Source: Pyrocephalus nanus
Lineage: Eukaryota > Chordata > Aves > Passeriformes > Tyrannidae
Reading direction: 5' to 3'
Length of the DNA stretch: 64,000 bases
Assembly: GCA_038380795.1 (NCBI GenBank)
Contig: CM076259.1
Location: forward strand, 98,877,739 to 98,941,738
Under the pieces are notes generated by a model that did no database searches, was not told the origin of the DNA, and saw nothing but the letters and a program-made list of their open reading frames with translations. Made by a program: the position numbers and the translations under genes. Below are positions 11,657 through 23,351 of the stretch, piece after piece; within the stretch, counting starts at the first letter, position 1, and every line of letters starts with the position of its first letter.

Positions 11657-13374
11657 TGAAGAGAGAAGAGCCAAGTTTCTGGATACTCAGCAGTAAAGTG
11701 GAAAATCCTGACTTATGTCAGTTATTGTAGTTCCACTGCTGGCATCTTTATGAATCGGGAATATAGGAAACACGTCTGTCATATCTCTTGTGTTTCAGTT
11801 GATTTGTAACTGCTGACACCAAACTTCTCATCTCTATTGGACTCTTACCTTGGGTAAAGTTAAGAAAGAGAGTGAATGCATTATTTTTTTGAGGGATGAC
11901 AGTGCTTCCGAAGATGTGTCATTTGGATAGGTATTCAGTGTTAGAGTGACTTTATGACTAGTCCTATTTATTCCTAGGAAAAAACACTTGAAAATTAAAA
12001 TCTTTGGTGTTTGAGAGAGTTAGATATCTCAGTGCTGTTGAAATTCAGTGGGATTTTAGAGCCCAAGTAATTTTTTTTCTTTAATTTCTGGTTCTTAAAA
12101 TCACAAACAGAGCATAAATGACCCCATGTAATTCTTCATTTTGCTTTGGTTTGTGCTGTCACCCAGTGTCTTCTTCATGTTTTCAAACAATCACCTTATA
12201 CTAAATCAGACCTAAATGTATATCTCTAGATAAAGAACCTCTATTGACTGTATTAGAATTAGACAATTAATTTAGGCTAATAGAATTGTGAGTTTGGTTT
12301 TCTCTGCTATTTTGGGTTGTGCTTTGTTTTGCCTTTTGAAGAAGTGTCTTCTAAGATCACCTCCTTGGAGAAGTCTTTGTGTCAGTCCTTTCTGTTTGCA
12401 TGTGGTAGAGCACACAGTTAAGCACTGATTTGGTGATCTTCTAATTACAAATCTCTGTGTACCACTGATATTTTGGGGTATTTTTCTGCAGCATGAGAAT
12501 TAGTTGATTTTTTTCTCCCCCTCTCTGTTGCTAGCTATATCTGTTGTCAAGGTTTCTTGTGAACCAGCAGCACATTTATTCTTGAAGTTAAGTTTATTTT
12601 CTTGTTCACTGGGGGGCGACTCTAGGCAGTCAGCATCATCTTTTGAGTTTCTGCAGACAAGCATGCAGCTACTGCTGTGTTGTGTGGAATCATTGGTTGG
12701 TAAAAATAAGGAAATACAATATTATTCACTTAACTGTTGGTGCATGGATTATATGACCTGGAATGAAACTGGGATGTGACTGGGGCTTTCTGCAGAGAAC
12801 AAGCACAGCTGTGTGCCAGAGAATGAGAGTCCTGAATTGGTTTAGTCCCTGTTATACGTCCATTTGAGAGTTAATAGCAGAAAAGACAACTTTAAGTTTT
12901 AACTTGGTTGGTTCAAACGGGATAAATGGAGCGTGGCATAAGAGAATAACTCCTGGATTGTGCACATGGGTGGTGCTTTCAGTCTCTCAATACTGCCTCC
13001 TTATTGCACCTCTCTCTCAGTTGTGACTGAAGGTAAACCAGTTGAAAAGACTAGGCAAAATAAAAAGGGCTTGATCTGAATACAAAATACATACTACTTT
13101 TCCTGGAATTACTCAGTGAGGGACATGCTTAGAAAGAGGGTCAGTTCTTAGCTCAGAATAAAAATGAACAAATCAAATATTGAACTACCAGAGAGTTGAC
13201 ATTTCAGCTCTTAGATTTGTCCCTCCTGGACGTTATCTCATATCTGTAATGTTAATTAAGTTGTATTGCAGTCTTCAGCATATCTAATTGTCATCAGGTG
13301 GAATGTATGTTCTTCAGTCTAACTGCCTTCTATTTCAGATACGGAAGAAGGGAATATTTTTATTGCCTATTACG

Positions 13375-13460
13375 TTTTTGAGGTTTTTTCTTTATTTTTC
13401 ATTGTTTTTCTTATTTTTTTGGTGTTTTTGGGGGGTGTTTGTTTGTTTTTGTTTTTCTTT
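13375..13460. repeat. G/T-rich low-complexity tract
   Basis: T runs with interspersed C, then GGTGTTTTTGGGGGGTGTTTGTTTG. It creates a spurious hydrophobic open frame (13288-13491). Confidence 0.85.
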
Positions 13461-16400
13461 ACCTGTTGATTTGGAGGAACAGGATGTTTGATAAATGGAT
13501 GCCTTAAACTTTCACCCAAACTTTGTAACAGAAAAACCACAACCCCTCCATATTTGAAGAAGCAATAATTACCTTGCAGCAGTCTGTTTTGAATAGGAAC
13601 AAATATGGAGCTGGCTGATGCTGAAAATCATTAATAAGAGATTAAATGTTGAATGAGCAAAAATTTAAAAGTTTCTCTGCTACCTAGAAAGCCCTTGATG
13701 TTCTTCTTCCCCATACGTGGGCATTTCCTTAAAAGAGTATGAAGGTACAGCGCACATGGAGTCAGCAACTCTGCTTGTACAGAAGAAAAATATTTTCATT
13801 CTTCATTGCAAGTATGAACTGCAATCAACAAAATGTGAGAAAAAAAAGATACCAAATGAAACTACTGGAGGACTGGTTCAGCAAACACTTATGCATGTGA
13901 CTATCTTAGGTGTAATTAATTAACCTAATACGAGTCTTTGCCAACATCAGCATGTATTGCTTTAAAACTCAGGATGAAGCCAGGATGCAGAAAAATTAAA
14001 TCTTGGTTCATGCAAAAATAGCTGATAGATTATTACTCTGTCTCTCAATTTGAAAATATAATATTTATGTCTGTGACTTATAGTGAATAAAATTCTCCGG
14101 AGAGCATTACTTTGCCAAAGCTTAAATTTCCAAAATGATGTTCTCAGTTTACAGTTTTTCTGTAATACAGTTGTGGTGTCTTTGTCTTTCTCTGCTCATT
14201 GCACTGAGCACTAAACAGAAAGACAAGACATTCCTTGTCTTTACTGCTAGAAAGGTAGATTGCCATCTTTACATGATGTCATCTCCTTTTTCCACTGAAA
14301 GGAGAACTAGACAATGGCATGACATTTGCAACAGTAGATACAACAGGAAGACTCTGAAAAAATGTCCATAATATTTTCTTTTTATTGTCTTACTCCACTG
14401 CTGAATGCTTTCAATAACAGATTTGGTTAGAGTTGTGTGTCTTCCTAGTCTTCTGAAATTACTAACAGTCTTGCTTGACAAACTTGAATTTAAACATCAT
14501 CATTTTGTCACACTGGGGGCATATCAGTTGGGCATATCAGCCTATAAAGCCCCTGATGACTTTCAAGATAACACAACATGCCCTGTTGTATTGCAGCTAT
14601 TAAGAAAATCTAGTTTCCATCAGCACAAGAGCTTTCTGAAACTCCTCCTCTGTTTTGTGGTGTTATGTTTAGGGGAAACCCCTCTCTGGAGGGATGAATG
14701 ATGGGGGTGATCAATCCAGTGCAGTGAGTGGAGAGATGTATATCCCCTTCTCTCCCCTGCCCCTAACCAAATAGTCAGACACCCCTAAAAATTCCTGGCA
14801 TCAGTCCTGTAACATAAGTGGTGTTAAAGAGACAGTGTTTTAGTAAGGACATAGTGACAGAATGAGAAATACAGTGTTAAGTGGAGGGCATATTAACTGT
14901 ATAGTGAAAAGAATAAAGAGAAACAAATAAATGGGAAAAGCAAGGAGGATATAGAAGCCATCAAGATGAGTTTTATTTTTAAGACTTCATTTTATTGAAC
15001 TGTTATTATTTTATCAAAGACAATAGTGAAAGGTATTGCTATAGATAGCGTTTTTCTCTAACTCAGTATTTCAAAGAGATTTTCACTTAAAAAGGCAGCT
15101 TCTCTGTCCTATTACTTGTAACATGCATTTTTATTATGACTAGGAAAGTGAATTTTTAAAATAATAACTTTTTACTTCCTTGCTCTTTTGAAATGAATGA
15201 TCTTTGCAACAGAGACTTCTTTCCTACTGATGTAGAAGGTGATTACGTCATAGAGAATGCTCCTGAAATATAAATAATGTATTGATAGGAACTGTAGAAC
15301 GATGTAGGTGGAGGACTAGAAAAACTGAATGCTTGCCAGGCTCTTTTATTATTTATCAAAGCTGGTTAAATCTAGTTGTCACAGCTCAAGATACTCAGAG
15401 ATCTTGGTTAAAGCCATTCTTTTCATAAGTCATATTTCTTTAACAAAAAAGGACAGTTGCCCTAGTAATGTTCTTTAAAGAGATGCAGGCTCTAGGAAGT
15501 TGGTTACGGTGTTGTGGGGTTTTGATTTGTTTTAGTTTTTTTCCTTTCCTTATTTGCTTATAGATTTTTTAATGGAAATTTAACCCATATGTTTTGTTGA
15601 CAAGTTCAGAAATTTTAAATTTTTGTCATATGGAGCTCTGATACAATAGACAAAATAACTATTTTAAATTAAAAACTTGTTTATACCCTAATTGAACTGG
15701 CAAGGTTTTCTCTGAGGACCACAGAGCTACTTTATAAAATAGACTCACCTTTAGGACATATTTGAAACTTCAAGCCCTTAATGCTTTTGGAAGCCAAAAT
15801 AATTTTTAAATCTGGTTGCTAAAAGCCTGACAGTTAGCTGTATGGAATATTAGCAGAGTATTTTTCATGTCTGTATTTCATAATATCACTTGGAGTAGCA
15901 GTCACTTGATTATTTTTTGAGAAGCTCCAGGGGGGTCATAAAGCACATGTGATACAGAGTGAGTGTGTGTATACCAAAGGTAAATACAAGTGTGCAGATA
16001 GTGTCTGGCCATAAAAGAAGTAGAGTGGTTGCAGGAGTGCTGACACACACCAGGGAGAAGAAAGAGAGCCCTGTAACAGAATCTCATTGAGGATGCAGAG
16101 AGTATGTTTCAGCATTAGGCATTCTCCTCATGTTTCACATAAATGCATCCTCCTCTCACGAGGGGATGAACAGTGCACTTGCACCGGCTCATTCAAATTG
16201 ACTGTTGGTAAAAGAAGAGTCTTGAGCAAACACTGAACAGTCTGGTATTTTTTAAAGACAGGGGAAAGGTTAACCTGACTGGTGTTTAAACTGCTGTTTA
16301 TTGGATATTTATTTGCTGACCGTGTTTATTGAAGGTGGTGTTGAAAGGATCATTGGCAAGATTTTGGATGGCCACATAGAACAGGTCAGAATTCAACTAA

Positions 16401-17130
16401 ACTAATGCAGTTTTAATAATGAAGTCTGGATCTTCATAGGTGACTTAGTTGTTTTTATATCTGAAGATGGTTAGATTGTATTTGCTGGGAGATAAAGGAG
16501 AGTAGATGGGCTTTCTCTATGTTCTTTCCCTTTCTCTCTCTGACAGCACTGCAACTTTAACTTTGCTCAGAGCTATAGTAAATGAGAAACTTGACTAGAT
16601 ACGGCATTTACTAACCAGAAAATTTATTAAAAATAATTAGACTTCACTATGAATGTTTTGTTTCTATTATTTTTGTTTGCTGTTTCTGAAATAACATAGA
16701 GTTCCCTGAACCCTAACTTGCTAGTTTTCTCCTTAATGTGCTGAGGGGCTGCGTGGGGGACAATCACAGTTACTCTTTTGGGTGAAGCAGAGTCATCTTG
16801 CAGTGCCTTAGGCATATTTTAAAAGCATCACTAGTTAATTATAGAAAGAAAGGGTAAGACTATATGTGCACACTAGATCTGATTTTGTATTGCTCTCATG
16901 GTGAAGAGATTTATAAGAACCAAGGAATTTTTATGTTATTTTTTACCTGTTGTAACTCTCCTACCTTGTCATAGATACACGCATGATCATCATGATATAT
17001 AAATATCAGAAATAAATTTCTTCAGTATTTCATCTCTTTAATAGTGTCTGAAACATTAAGGAAGTCTTGTGTTACAAATGCATCTGAAGTGTGTTTTTTT
17101 CTTTTTGTTTGCATGCCCATGCTCTCTCTG

Positions 17131-17185
17131 CTTTTGTTGTGGTTTTTTGTGTGTTTGTTTGGGAGGTTTTGTTTGTTTTTTATTT
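17131..17185. repeat. G/T-rich low-complexity tract
   Basis: TTTTGTTGTGG, T6, GTGTGTTTGTTTGGGAGG and repeated TTTTG units. Confidence 0.85.
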
Positions 17186-17820
17186 TCCAAGACTTTCATT
17201 CTGCTTTTTTATTTTAATGATTTAATTTATGTATTTTTCCCTGTCTCTCCCAGAAATAGGATAGAAGGTCTTGTACAATAACTGCTGCACTGAAAGTTTG
17301 TCTTCCTGTATGTGAAGTCTTGCTTAAGTAGTGAAAGTAGTCTTAAATATTTGCTCAAGAGAGCTGTTGCTCTCAGAAAATGTTCAAAATAGCGGTGTTT
17401 TACTTCAAAAAAGTGTGTGTATGTACGTAATTTATGTATAAAAATATATGTTATAGGTGTCTAGAGCAGGTATTGAATTGTCTACGCAAAATTATCTACA
17501 GTGGTTGTGTTAATGTCACTGTCTTCAGGTGATTTCGACATTCTTCCAAGAACATGCCGGATTAGAGGTTACTAGAAGAATAAAATGAACTCCCATGCAG
17601 CTAATCTTAGCACTGACTAGCTCAGTTTGGATGATTTCCTGTAGAGAAGCTGTAAGAGGTGACTTGTTCTGTACATGCTGCCTGGGACAATTTGATTGTG
17701 TAAGTGGTGTTAGGGGAATGGCAGAAACCAGGTGGTCCTGCTGTCATTACTGGTAGTAAACAAAGCACTGATCAATAAGCTTATGAAGCCAATATAGCAT
17801 TTCAGTACTGGAATGTAGGT

Positions 17821-17870
17821 TTCTTTTGTGGTTTTTGGTTTTGTTTGTTTTGTTTTGTTTATTTTTATTA
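17821..17870. repeat. G/T-rich low-complexity tract
   Basis: Repeated TTTTG and TTTG units starting from TTCTTTTGTGG. Confidence 0.85.
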
Positions 17871-18422
17871 GGGAAAACAGCCTTGCACTGGGCTCTGTGT
17901 GTGTGTATTGCACGTGCTGCAGTGACACTAGAAATCAGATTAAGTCTGGAATCATAAGACTATAAAGTGTGCTCCAGAGTTAGGTGAATGCGTTCTGCAA
18001 GTTTCCCCAGTATCTGTTAAATAGGTTTCCAAAAGGCTTGGTTTGACTGTATATTTGCAAAAAATATTACGTGAGCAGCACTTGGCTTATTCAGTTCCAC
18101 AAAGATTTTTTTGAATACTGGCCCCCACCACCTCTGTTGCAGCAGCTAATAGTGGAAACACTAGATGTGATGTTCAGTTTCGAGTGAAAGACATGACATG
18201 AAGCCTACAGAATTATTATGGTCCAATGGATTGTTTTGTTGCCCCCATAGTTGTGAGATGCTCTGTATTTGACTGTATTTGTTGCTTGGTACAGTGGGGA
18301 ACAATGGGTGACTCTCTCGTGTGCCAGTGTTTGGAGGGGAGAAAAAAGTGATGCAAGTTGAGATTTGCCCCACTTTCGGTACTGATTAAAAGGCTGAAAG
18401 ACACTAACCTTTCCTGATCTGG

Positions 18423-18427
18423 ACAGC
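18423..18427. repeat. 5' target-site duplication of the solo LTR
   Basis: ACAGC lies directly before the LTR start and is repeated exactly at 19445-19449. Five bases is the duplication size known for ERVL-type integration. Confidence 0.75.
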
Positions 18428-18558
18428 TGTATTGGATTTGTGTGGCCAAATCTTTGAAGCAGGGGGCTTCTGTGAGAAGCTGCCAGAAGCTTTCCCCATG
18501 TCAGTCAGAGCCAATGCCAGCCAGCTCCAGGACAGACATGCTGCTGGCCAAGACAGAG

Positions 18559-18602
18559 CCAATCAGGAATTAAAATAACACCTTTGTGATAAGAAATTTA
18601 AG
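18559..18602 (+). promoter_or_regulatory. Relic LTR promoter: CCAAT box and degraded TATA region
   Basis: CCAAT sits at 18559-18563, and an AT-rich AAATTTAAG stretch follows about 32 bases downstream, where the LTR family has its TATA-like element. The placement fits a U3 promoter; whether it works is unknown. Confidence 0.4.
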
Positions 18603-19256
18603 AAAGAAAAAATTTATTGCACAGATGTAATTGCAGCCAGAGAAGAGAGGAGTGAGAATATGTGAGAGAAACAACTCTGCAGAGAGCAAGGTCAGTGGAG
18701 AAGGAGGGGGAGGAGGTGCTCCAGGCAACAGAGCAGAGATTCCCCTGCAGCCCATAGTGCAGCCCGTGGTGAGGCAGCTGTCCTCCCCTGCAGCCCATGT
18801 AGGACCACAGGGGTGCAGAGATTCACCTGCAGCTCGTGGAGGAGCTCCCCCACTGGAGCAGGTGGATGCCTGAAAGGAGTCTGTGAACCTGTTGAAAACC
18901 TGTGCTGGAGTAGGGTCCTGGCAGGGACCTGCTGAGCCCATGCTGGAGCAGGTTTTCCTGGTAGGACTTGTGACCCTGTGAGGGACCCACACTGGAGCAG
19001 CCTGTGCCTGAAGGATTACACCCCATGGGATGGACTTGTGGTGGAAAAGTTTGTGAAGGACTGTCTTCTATGGGGGGGATTCTGCTCCCTGAGCAGTGGC
19101 AGGAATGTGTGATGAACTGACCTTAACCCCCATTCCCTATCTCCCTGAGCTGCTGGTGGGGGAAGAGGTAGAGCCTGTGAACGAGGGAGGGGTGGGGGAA
19201 GCGGTTATTTTTAAGATTTATTTTATCTCTCATTGTTCTGCTTTGATTTTGTTAGT

Positions 19257-19262
19257 AATAAA
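19257..19262 (+). other. Polyadenylation signal of the LTR
   Basis: AATAAA in the part of the LTR where the R region ends, followed by a T-rich stretch. The LTR faces plus, so this signal would act on plus-strand transcripts. Confidence 0.6.
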
Positions 19263-19444
19263 TTCAATTAATATTTCCAATTTGAATCTATTTTTCCCAT
19301 GACAATATTTGGTGAGTGATCTCCCTCAGAACTTATCTCAATTCGTGAACCTTTGTTTTATTTGGTCTCCCCTGTCCATCTGAGAAGAGAATGATAGAGA
19401 AGCTTTGATGGGTATCTGGCATCCAGCCAGGGTCAACCACTGCA

Positions 19445-19449
19445 ACAGC
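19445..19449. repeat. 3' target-site duplication of the solo LTR
   Basis: ACAGC directly after the LTR's terminal CA, identical to 18423-18427. Confidence 0.75.
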
Positions 19450-19910
19450 CCTCTTCCTATCCCATATATATGACAGGTTTTGATTGTACTCAATTTTATG
19501 CTTTTAAGTTCACATCAGTGTTTGGGAGATGTGTGGTGGAATATTTTTTCTCTTTTAATTATTTTATTTTTAAATCAACTAATTTTGTAATTTTCTTTGA
19601 AAACTGGAAGTGGAATCCAAGCGGTATCTTAAACATTCATTAACTTTCAGTACCAGAAGAGGGTTTCTTTCTTTTCTGAAATCTGATGATTAATGTTTTC
19701 ATTTACTTCTAAGTGATGTGTTGTTTGTCATGTCACCAGTGAAGTCCTGCTCCTTTTCTAAAATGGGTGGTTTTGGCTTTGCACAGGCATATGTTTCCTT
19801 TTTGCTTGCAAAACTGCCTTAGCTTCTTGTCCAGAATCCGGATAGTGAATGAAGTTTAAAATTCAAATAAATCTTAGAACAGTATTTTGCAACTAAATTT
19901 AACATCAAAT
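19450..19910. other. Unannotated sequence
   Basis: This is an AT-rich spacer between the LTR and the next CR1. Nothing is recognised in it. Confidence 0.6.
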
Positions 19911-20100
19911 GTAATGGAATGGTTTGGGTTGGAATGGGTCTTAAAGGTCACCTAGTTCCAACACCCCTTTAGTGGGCAGGAAACCTTCCACTAGACCAAG
20001 TTACTCAGAGCTCCATCCTGCCTGGTCTTGTACACCCCCAGGTATAGCGAGTCCATAACCACTCTGGGCAGTAAGTTAGAGTTAAACCTTTTTTTCTGAG
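19911..20100 (-). mobile_element. CR1 LINE, 3'-end fragment
   Basis: It starts with ATGGAATGGTTTGGGTTGGAA, near the CR1 3' end read from the minus strand, then a GGTCACCTAGTTCCAACACC block, a GGCAGG..ACCTTCCACTAGACCA block and a CCACTCTGGGCA block. Beyond about 20065 the match weakens and seems to skip bases. The 3' terminal octamers are missing or cut short. Confidence 0.85.
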
Positions 20101-22299
20101 TACTTATAAGAAAGATTAAGGTGATGGCAGCCCATTTTTCTGCATGTAAACAGGATGCTTTCAGTAGCATTGTGTGATTCTGCTGGTAAGCTCAGAGGGT
20201 TCAAATTCAGAAATAATACAAAACAAATCAGTCAGTCAGCAGCTCTGCACATCCATCTTTGACTGCTGAACATTTTAAACATTTTTATTCTAGGGAAGCT
20301 GTTGGTGAGTTCTCAATCAATATTTACAGTAATCAGTTTTCTTGGAGAACGTATAGAATATCTCCACGTATATTATAAACTACACCTCACTAGTGAGCGA
20401 GTGCAGCCTTTCACTTGATGGTAGAGAAATGTCAAAGGGGCTGTGTGGTTATCCCTGTGTGGCTTCAGGATGGCAATAGAAGAATTATCTATTTATTGGA
20501 GGATATGTCTGACCTCTCCCAGGGAAGATGTAAACTGATACATTAGAAGAGGTGAAAGGAAAATCAGAGTTAACATTGTTTTGGAAAGGGTTTATCATTA
20601 TCTTTGGGAAAGTGTAACTTCACTGCTAATGTCCGTGAAATTGTCTGTTAGTGGACAATTCTACCTTGAAAAGAAAACTAAACACACTAAGGGAATTTAG
20701 ATGGATTGATATGAAATGGCGTAATAGGGTTGGGTATGTGTAAAATATTATGCTAAAAGGTAAGGGATATAATGCAGCTACATTACAATCTACATTTACT
20801 GCACAACTACTTCTAAAATCTACAAAAGTTTAAAAAATCCAAAAAGCTCTGAGGCATCAGTAGTACTCTGCTTTCACAGTGAGTGAAAGTGTTGTTGGTG
20901 TTTTTATGTTTACATGCAAGTACCATGTCTGCTTCTGATGGATGCCTACTAAGGCATAGGCAAACTTTAGGTAAAAGTATTGTCATGCTAGATTTAGTCA
21001 GTTGCTTACTCATTTTGCAGATGGGGGAAAAAAGCTTTTCTTTTGTTGGAATGTTGAGGATAGCTAGCAATTCAGAGGTTTTCAGAAGCTCAGGGAGAAC
21101 ACAAATACCGCTGGAAAATAATAGGAAATGGTAACTTACATAATATTCTTAATGTACACATTTTTCCTTGTTAAAATTTAGTTCAAGAAGGAAGATATTC
21201 CAAATTGAGAGTATTAATAGATTTTGTATTTGAAGCTATTTTTTCAGTTCAAGCTGTAGCCATTTAGGAAGGTTTTGGTAATTTTCACACCTGTCTGAGT
21301 GCTGCATAGAGGGGAAAGGCTCAAAGTGTGCTCATGCTCTGGGAGGGACTGAGCTCAGCCCTTCCTGATGACTGGTCAGTCAGCTTGGAGGTGGCCATAG
21401 CTACCTTTCTACACAGCTGTTCTCATAGAAAAAGTCTCTCTTGAGGATTTTTTTTAGGGAAAGAGAGGTAGCTTGATGTCTTGAGGTAGGGGATGGGAGC
21501 TTGAGGTAGGGGATACTTCAGTTGTTGGAAAATGCTGTGAATGAAATTACAAGGTAATTTTAACTCAGTATTTTTCTAAGAAACCAAAGAAGTTGTTTGC
21601 CAATGAAAACAGCTCATTGAAGTTCATGCTTTATAGATATCAAAGGGATGATGAGGATATAGGTGTTGCAGAAAGTAGCAACAGGACAATAATGTCCTTG
21701 ATGCACATTAGGTTGTCTTGCATCAAATTTTCCTTGGTCTTTGAAAATCCTTTTGCAGTCATGGTTTTTGTCAATTTTTTTGTTAGACTTTTTCCCACTC
21801 AACATTTAAGATGCAGAAAATGTAAATGTCACTTCCATATTAAGGACTAGCTCTGGGCTTGGAGAAAAAAGCATAAAGTTAATTGGAAGATCATAAACAA
21901 ATCATTTCTTTTCTTGTGTGCTTTAAAAAATCTCTTTGTTAAAAAATACTTAATTTCAAAACAAGATCTGAATAAACTTCTTAGGCTTGTTGACCACCTT
22001 AACTGCAGTCTGTAAGATTCTCCAGTTCTCAGTTAGTTGAGAAAACTGTTACTCAATTTCAGGAGTTGGCGGTATTGTTTCAGAAACAAAACAGAGATGC
22101 CATATACAGTGCTAAATGAAAAATACTTTTAGCACCTGATATCAAATGCTTAATGAAAGAAAAAGGAGAAAAAGAGAAAGGTATGTTAATTGCAAGAGAA
22201 ACAGCACTAAGTGATAAAATTTTGGCTATTTATGGTGCCGTATCTTGAACAAGTTTGATTTCTCAGTTTCAGTGAAACTATGCAATGAAGAATGCCTCC
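20101..22299. other. Unannotated sequence
   Basis: No gene or known repeat is recognised, only one short tandem duplication (21481-21514). A somewhat GC-richer piece near 21290-21420 matches nothing I know. Confidence 0.55.
21481..21514. repeat. Short tandem duplication
   Basis: A 20-base unit starting TTGAGGTAGGGGAT is followed at once by a second copy of its first 14 bases. Confidence 0.85.
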
Positions 22300-22411
22300 C
22301 CTGGAGTCACCCTCCCTGGAGGTATTTCAAAGACCTGTAGATGTGGAACTTAAGAACATTGTTTAGTGGTAGACTTGGCAGTGCTGCGTTTATTGATCTA
22401 TGATTCTATAA
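22300..22411 (+). mobile_element. CR1 LINE, 3'-end fragment with internal deletion
   Basis: TGGAGTCACCCTCCCTGGAG, then a GTAGATGTGGAACTTA block and TTTAGTGGTAGACTTGGCAG follow the CR1 3' region of one subfamily, and the copy ends in CTATGATTCTATA. About 40-50 bases that normally carry the GACTC.ATGATCTT.AAGGTC.TTTCCAACC block are missing between GTGCTGCGTT and the terminal repeat, so this copy is internally deleted. Confidence 0.82.
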
Positions 22412-23334
22412 TATGAATCAATAGAATTAATATAATCTACATGATAATTAATGCACATCTGTCATATCAGAAAGATTTCCAAGAGAACTTTTTAGTGTAT
22501 TTTTTGCTGTTAGTTAAATATAAAAACTTCTTGAAGTAACTGTTATGGTTAAAAAGCCTCACTAGTGCTGAACAAGTGGTCTTGGAGGCAGTGAATCACA
22601 CGAGAGCATGGAGCAATCTCTGACTCCAGGACCAGGGGACTGCAGTGGTGTGTAGCCCTTTTGCCTCAAAAGCCAATGAGTGAGCTGGCTAGAAGCAGAG
22701 AACATTCTTCCAGCTGGGGCAGTGGGCACATCAGTATAAATCATGGGAGCAGCTGGCACTTCCACTAGGGTGGGGTGGAGAGAGGATCCAGCCACAGTGT
22801 AGTGTCAGTAAAATAATCTCGTGTCACCTCCTCAAATCCTTTGGGTCTGAAGTGATCTGAGCTGTAATACTTACAGTTCTGTGTAATCACTAGAGTATCT
22901 CATTAGACTTCAGTCACTTGGTACCGTTTAGAGACGGTATTTCAAATTTCACAAAGGTGCAGACAATGCAGAAGTTACATGAGGAAGCACTTAGTTACTG
23001 TGAAAGTGGTTTGCCAAACAAAACTGCACTAAATTGTTGTGGGGTGAGGATAATTTAGATTTTGCAAAGTATTTTTTTAATAATGTGCTCTAGATTAGCT
23101 ATATTTTAAATGTATAATATGAGGCTAAGAAGTGAAAAATTTATATGTTTTAGTTATCAGCCGTCTCCTAATTTTTTTTCAGAGCTTTTTCACGTGCTGT
23201 TTCCTGGTAGAGCCTCTTTTTATGGTTTCATAGTTTGGTAGTAGTAGGTGGAAATTGTTACCTTGCTTCTAATTTAACAACTGTAAAAAAAAAACAAATA
23301 AAAAATATTTATATTCTAAAGAAGGACAGTAGTG

Positions 23335-23351
23335 TTTTTTTTTTTTTTTTT
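23335..23351. repeat. Poly-T tract (T17)
   Basis: Uninterrupted run of 17 T. Confidence 0.95.

Larger units (their letters stand above)
10787..18422. other. Unannotated AT-rich sequence
   Basis: This is a gene-free stretch of about 7.6 kb. Apart from the homopolymer and G/T- or A/C-rich tracts listed separately, nothing is recognised. Open frames such as 14405-14701 plus and 12504-12779 plus have hydrophobic or random-looking translations without domain motifs. Confidence 0.55.
18428..19444 (+). mobile_element. Avian ERVL-type endogenous retrovirus, solo LTR
   Basis: It runs from TGTATTGG to CCACTGCA, so it has the TG...CA ends of a retroviral LTR, and is 1017 bases long. I recognise the common avian ERVL-type LTR from several blocks: a TTTGTGTGGCCAA start, GAGAAGCTGCCAGAAGCTT, GAGCCAATGCCAGCC, a middle of imperfect tandem units each carrying CTGGAGCAG, a GTGTGATGAACTGACC block, AATAAATTCAATTAAT, TTGGTGAGTGATCTCCCTC, and the end TCTGGCATCCAGCCAGGGTC. 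No gag, pol or env remains on either side, so it is a solo LTR left by recombination between two LTRs. The exact ACAGC duplication fixes both ends. Open frames inside it (18570-18992 minus, 18631-18873 plus) are not genes. The subfamily cannot be named without a repeat library. Confidence 0.88.

Noticed and set aside
18570..18992. 140-codon minus-strand frame and overlapping frames in the LTR
   Set aside because: They lie inside the solo LTR and come from its G/C-rich tandem units.
21482..21489. TGAGGTAG, the let-7 seed
   Set aside because: The bases after it do not follow let-7, and no hairpin partner is present.
22560..22810. GC-richer piece with CAGTATAAATC, considered as an LTR promoter
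   Set aside because: No TG/CA ends, flanking duplication or family match were found.
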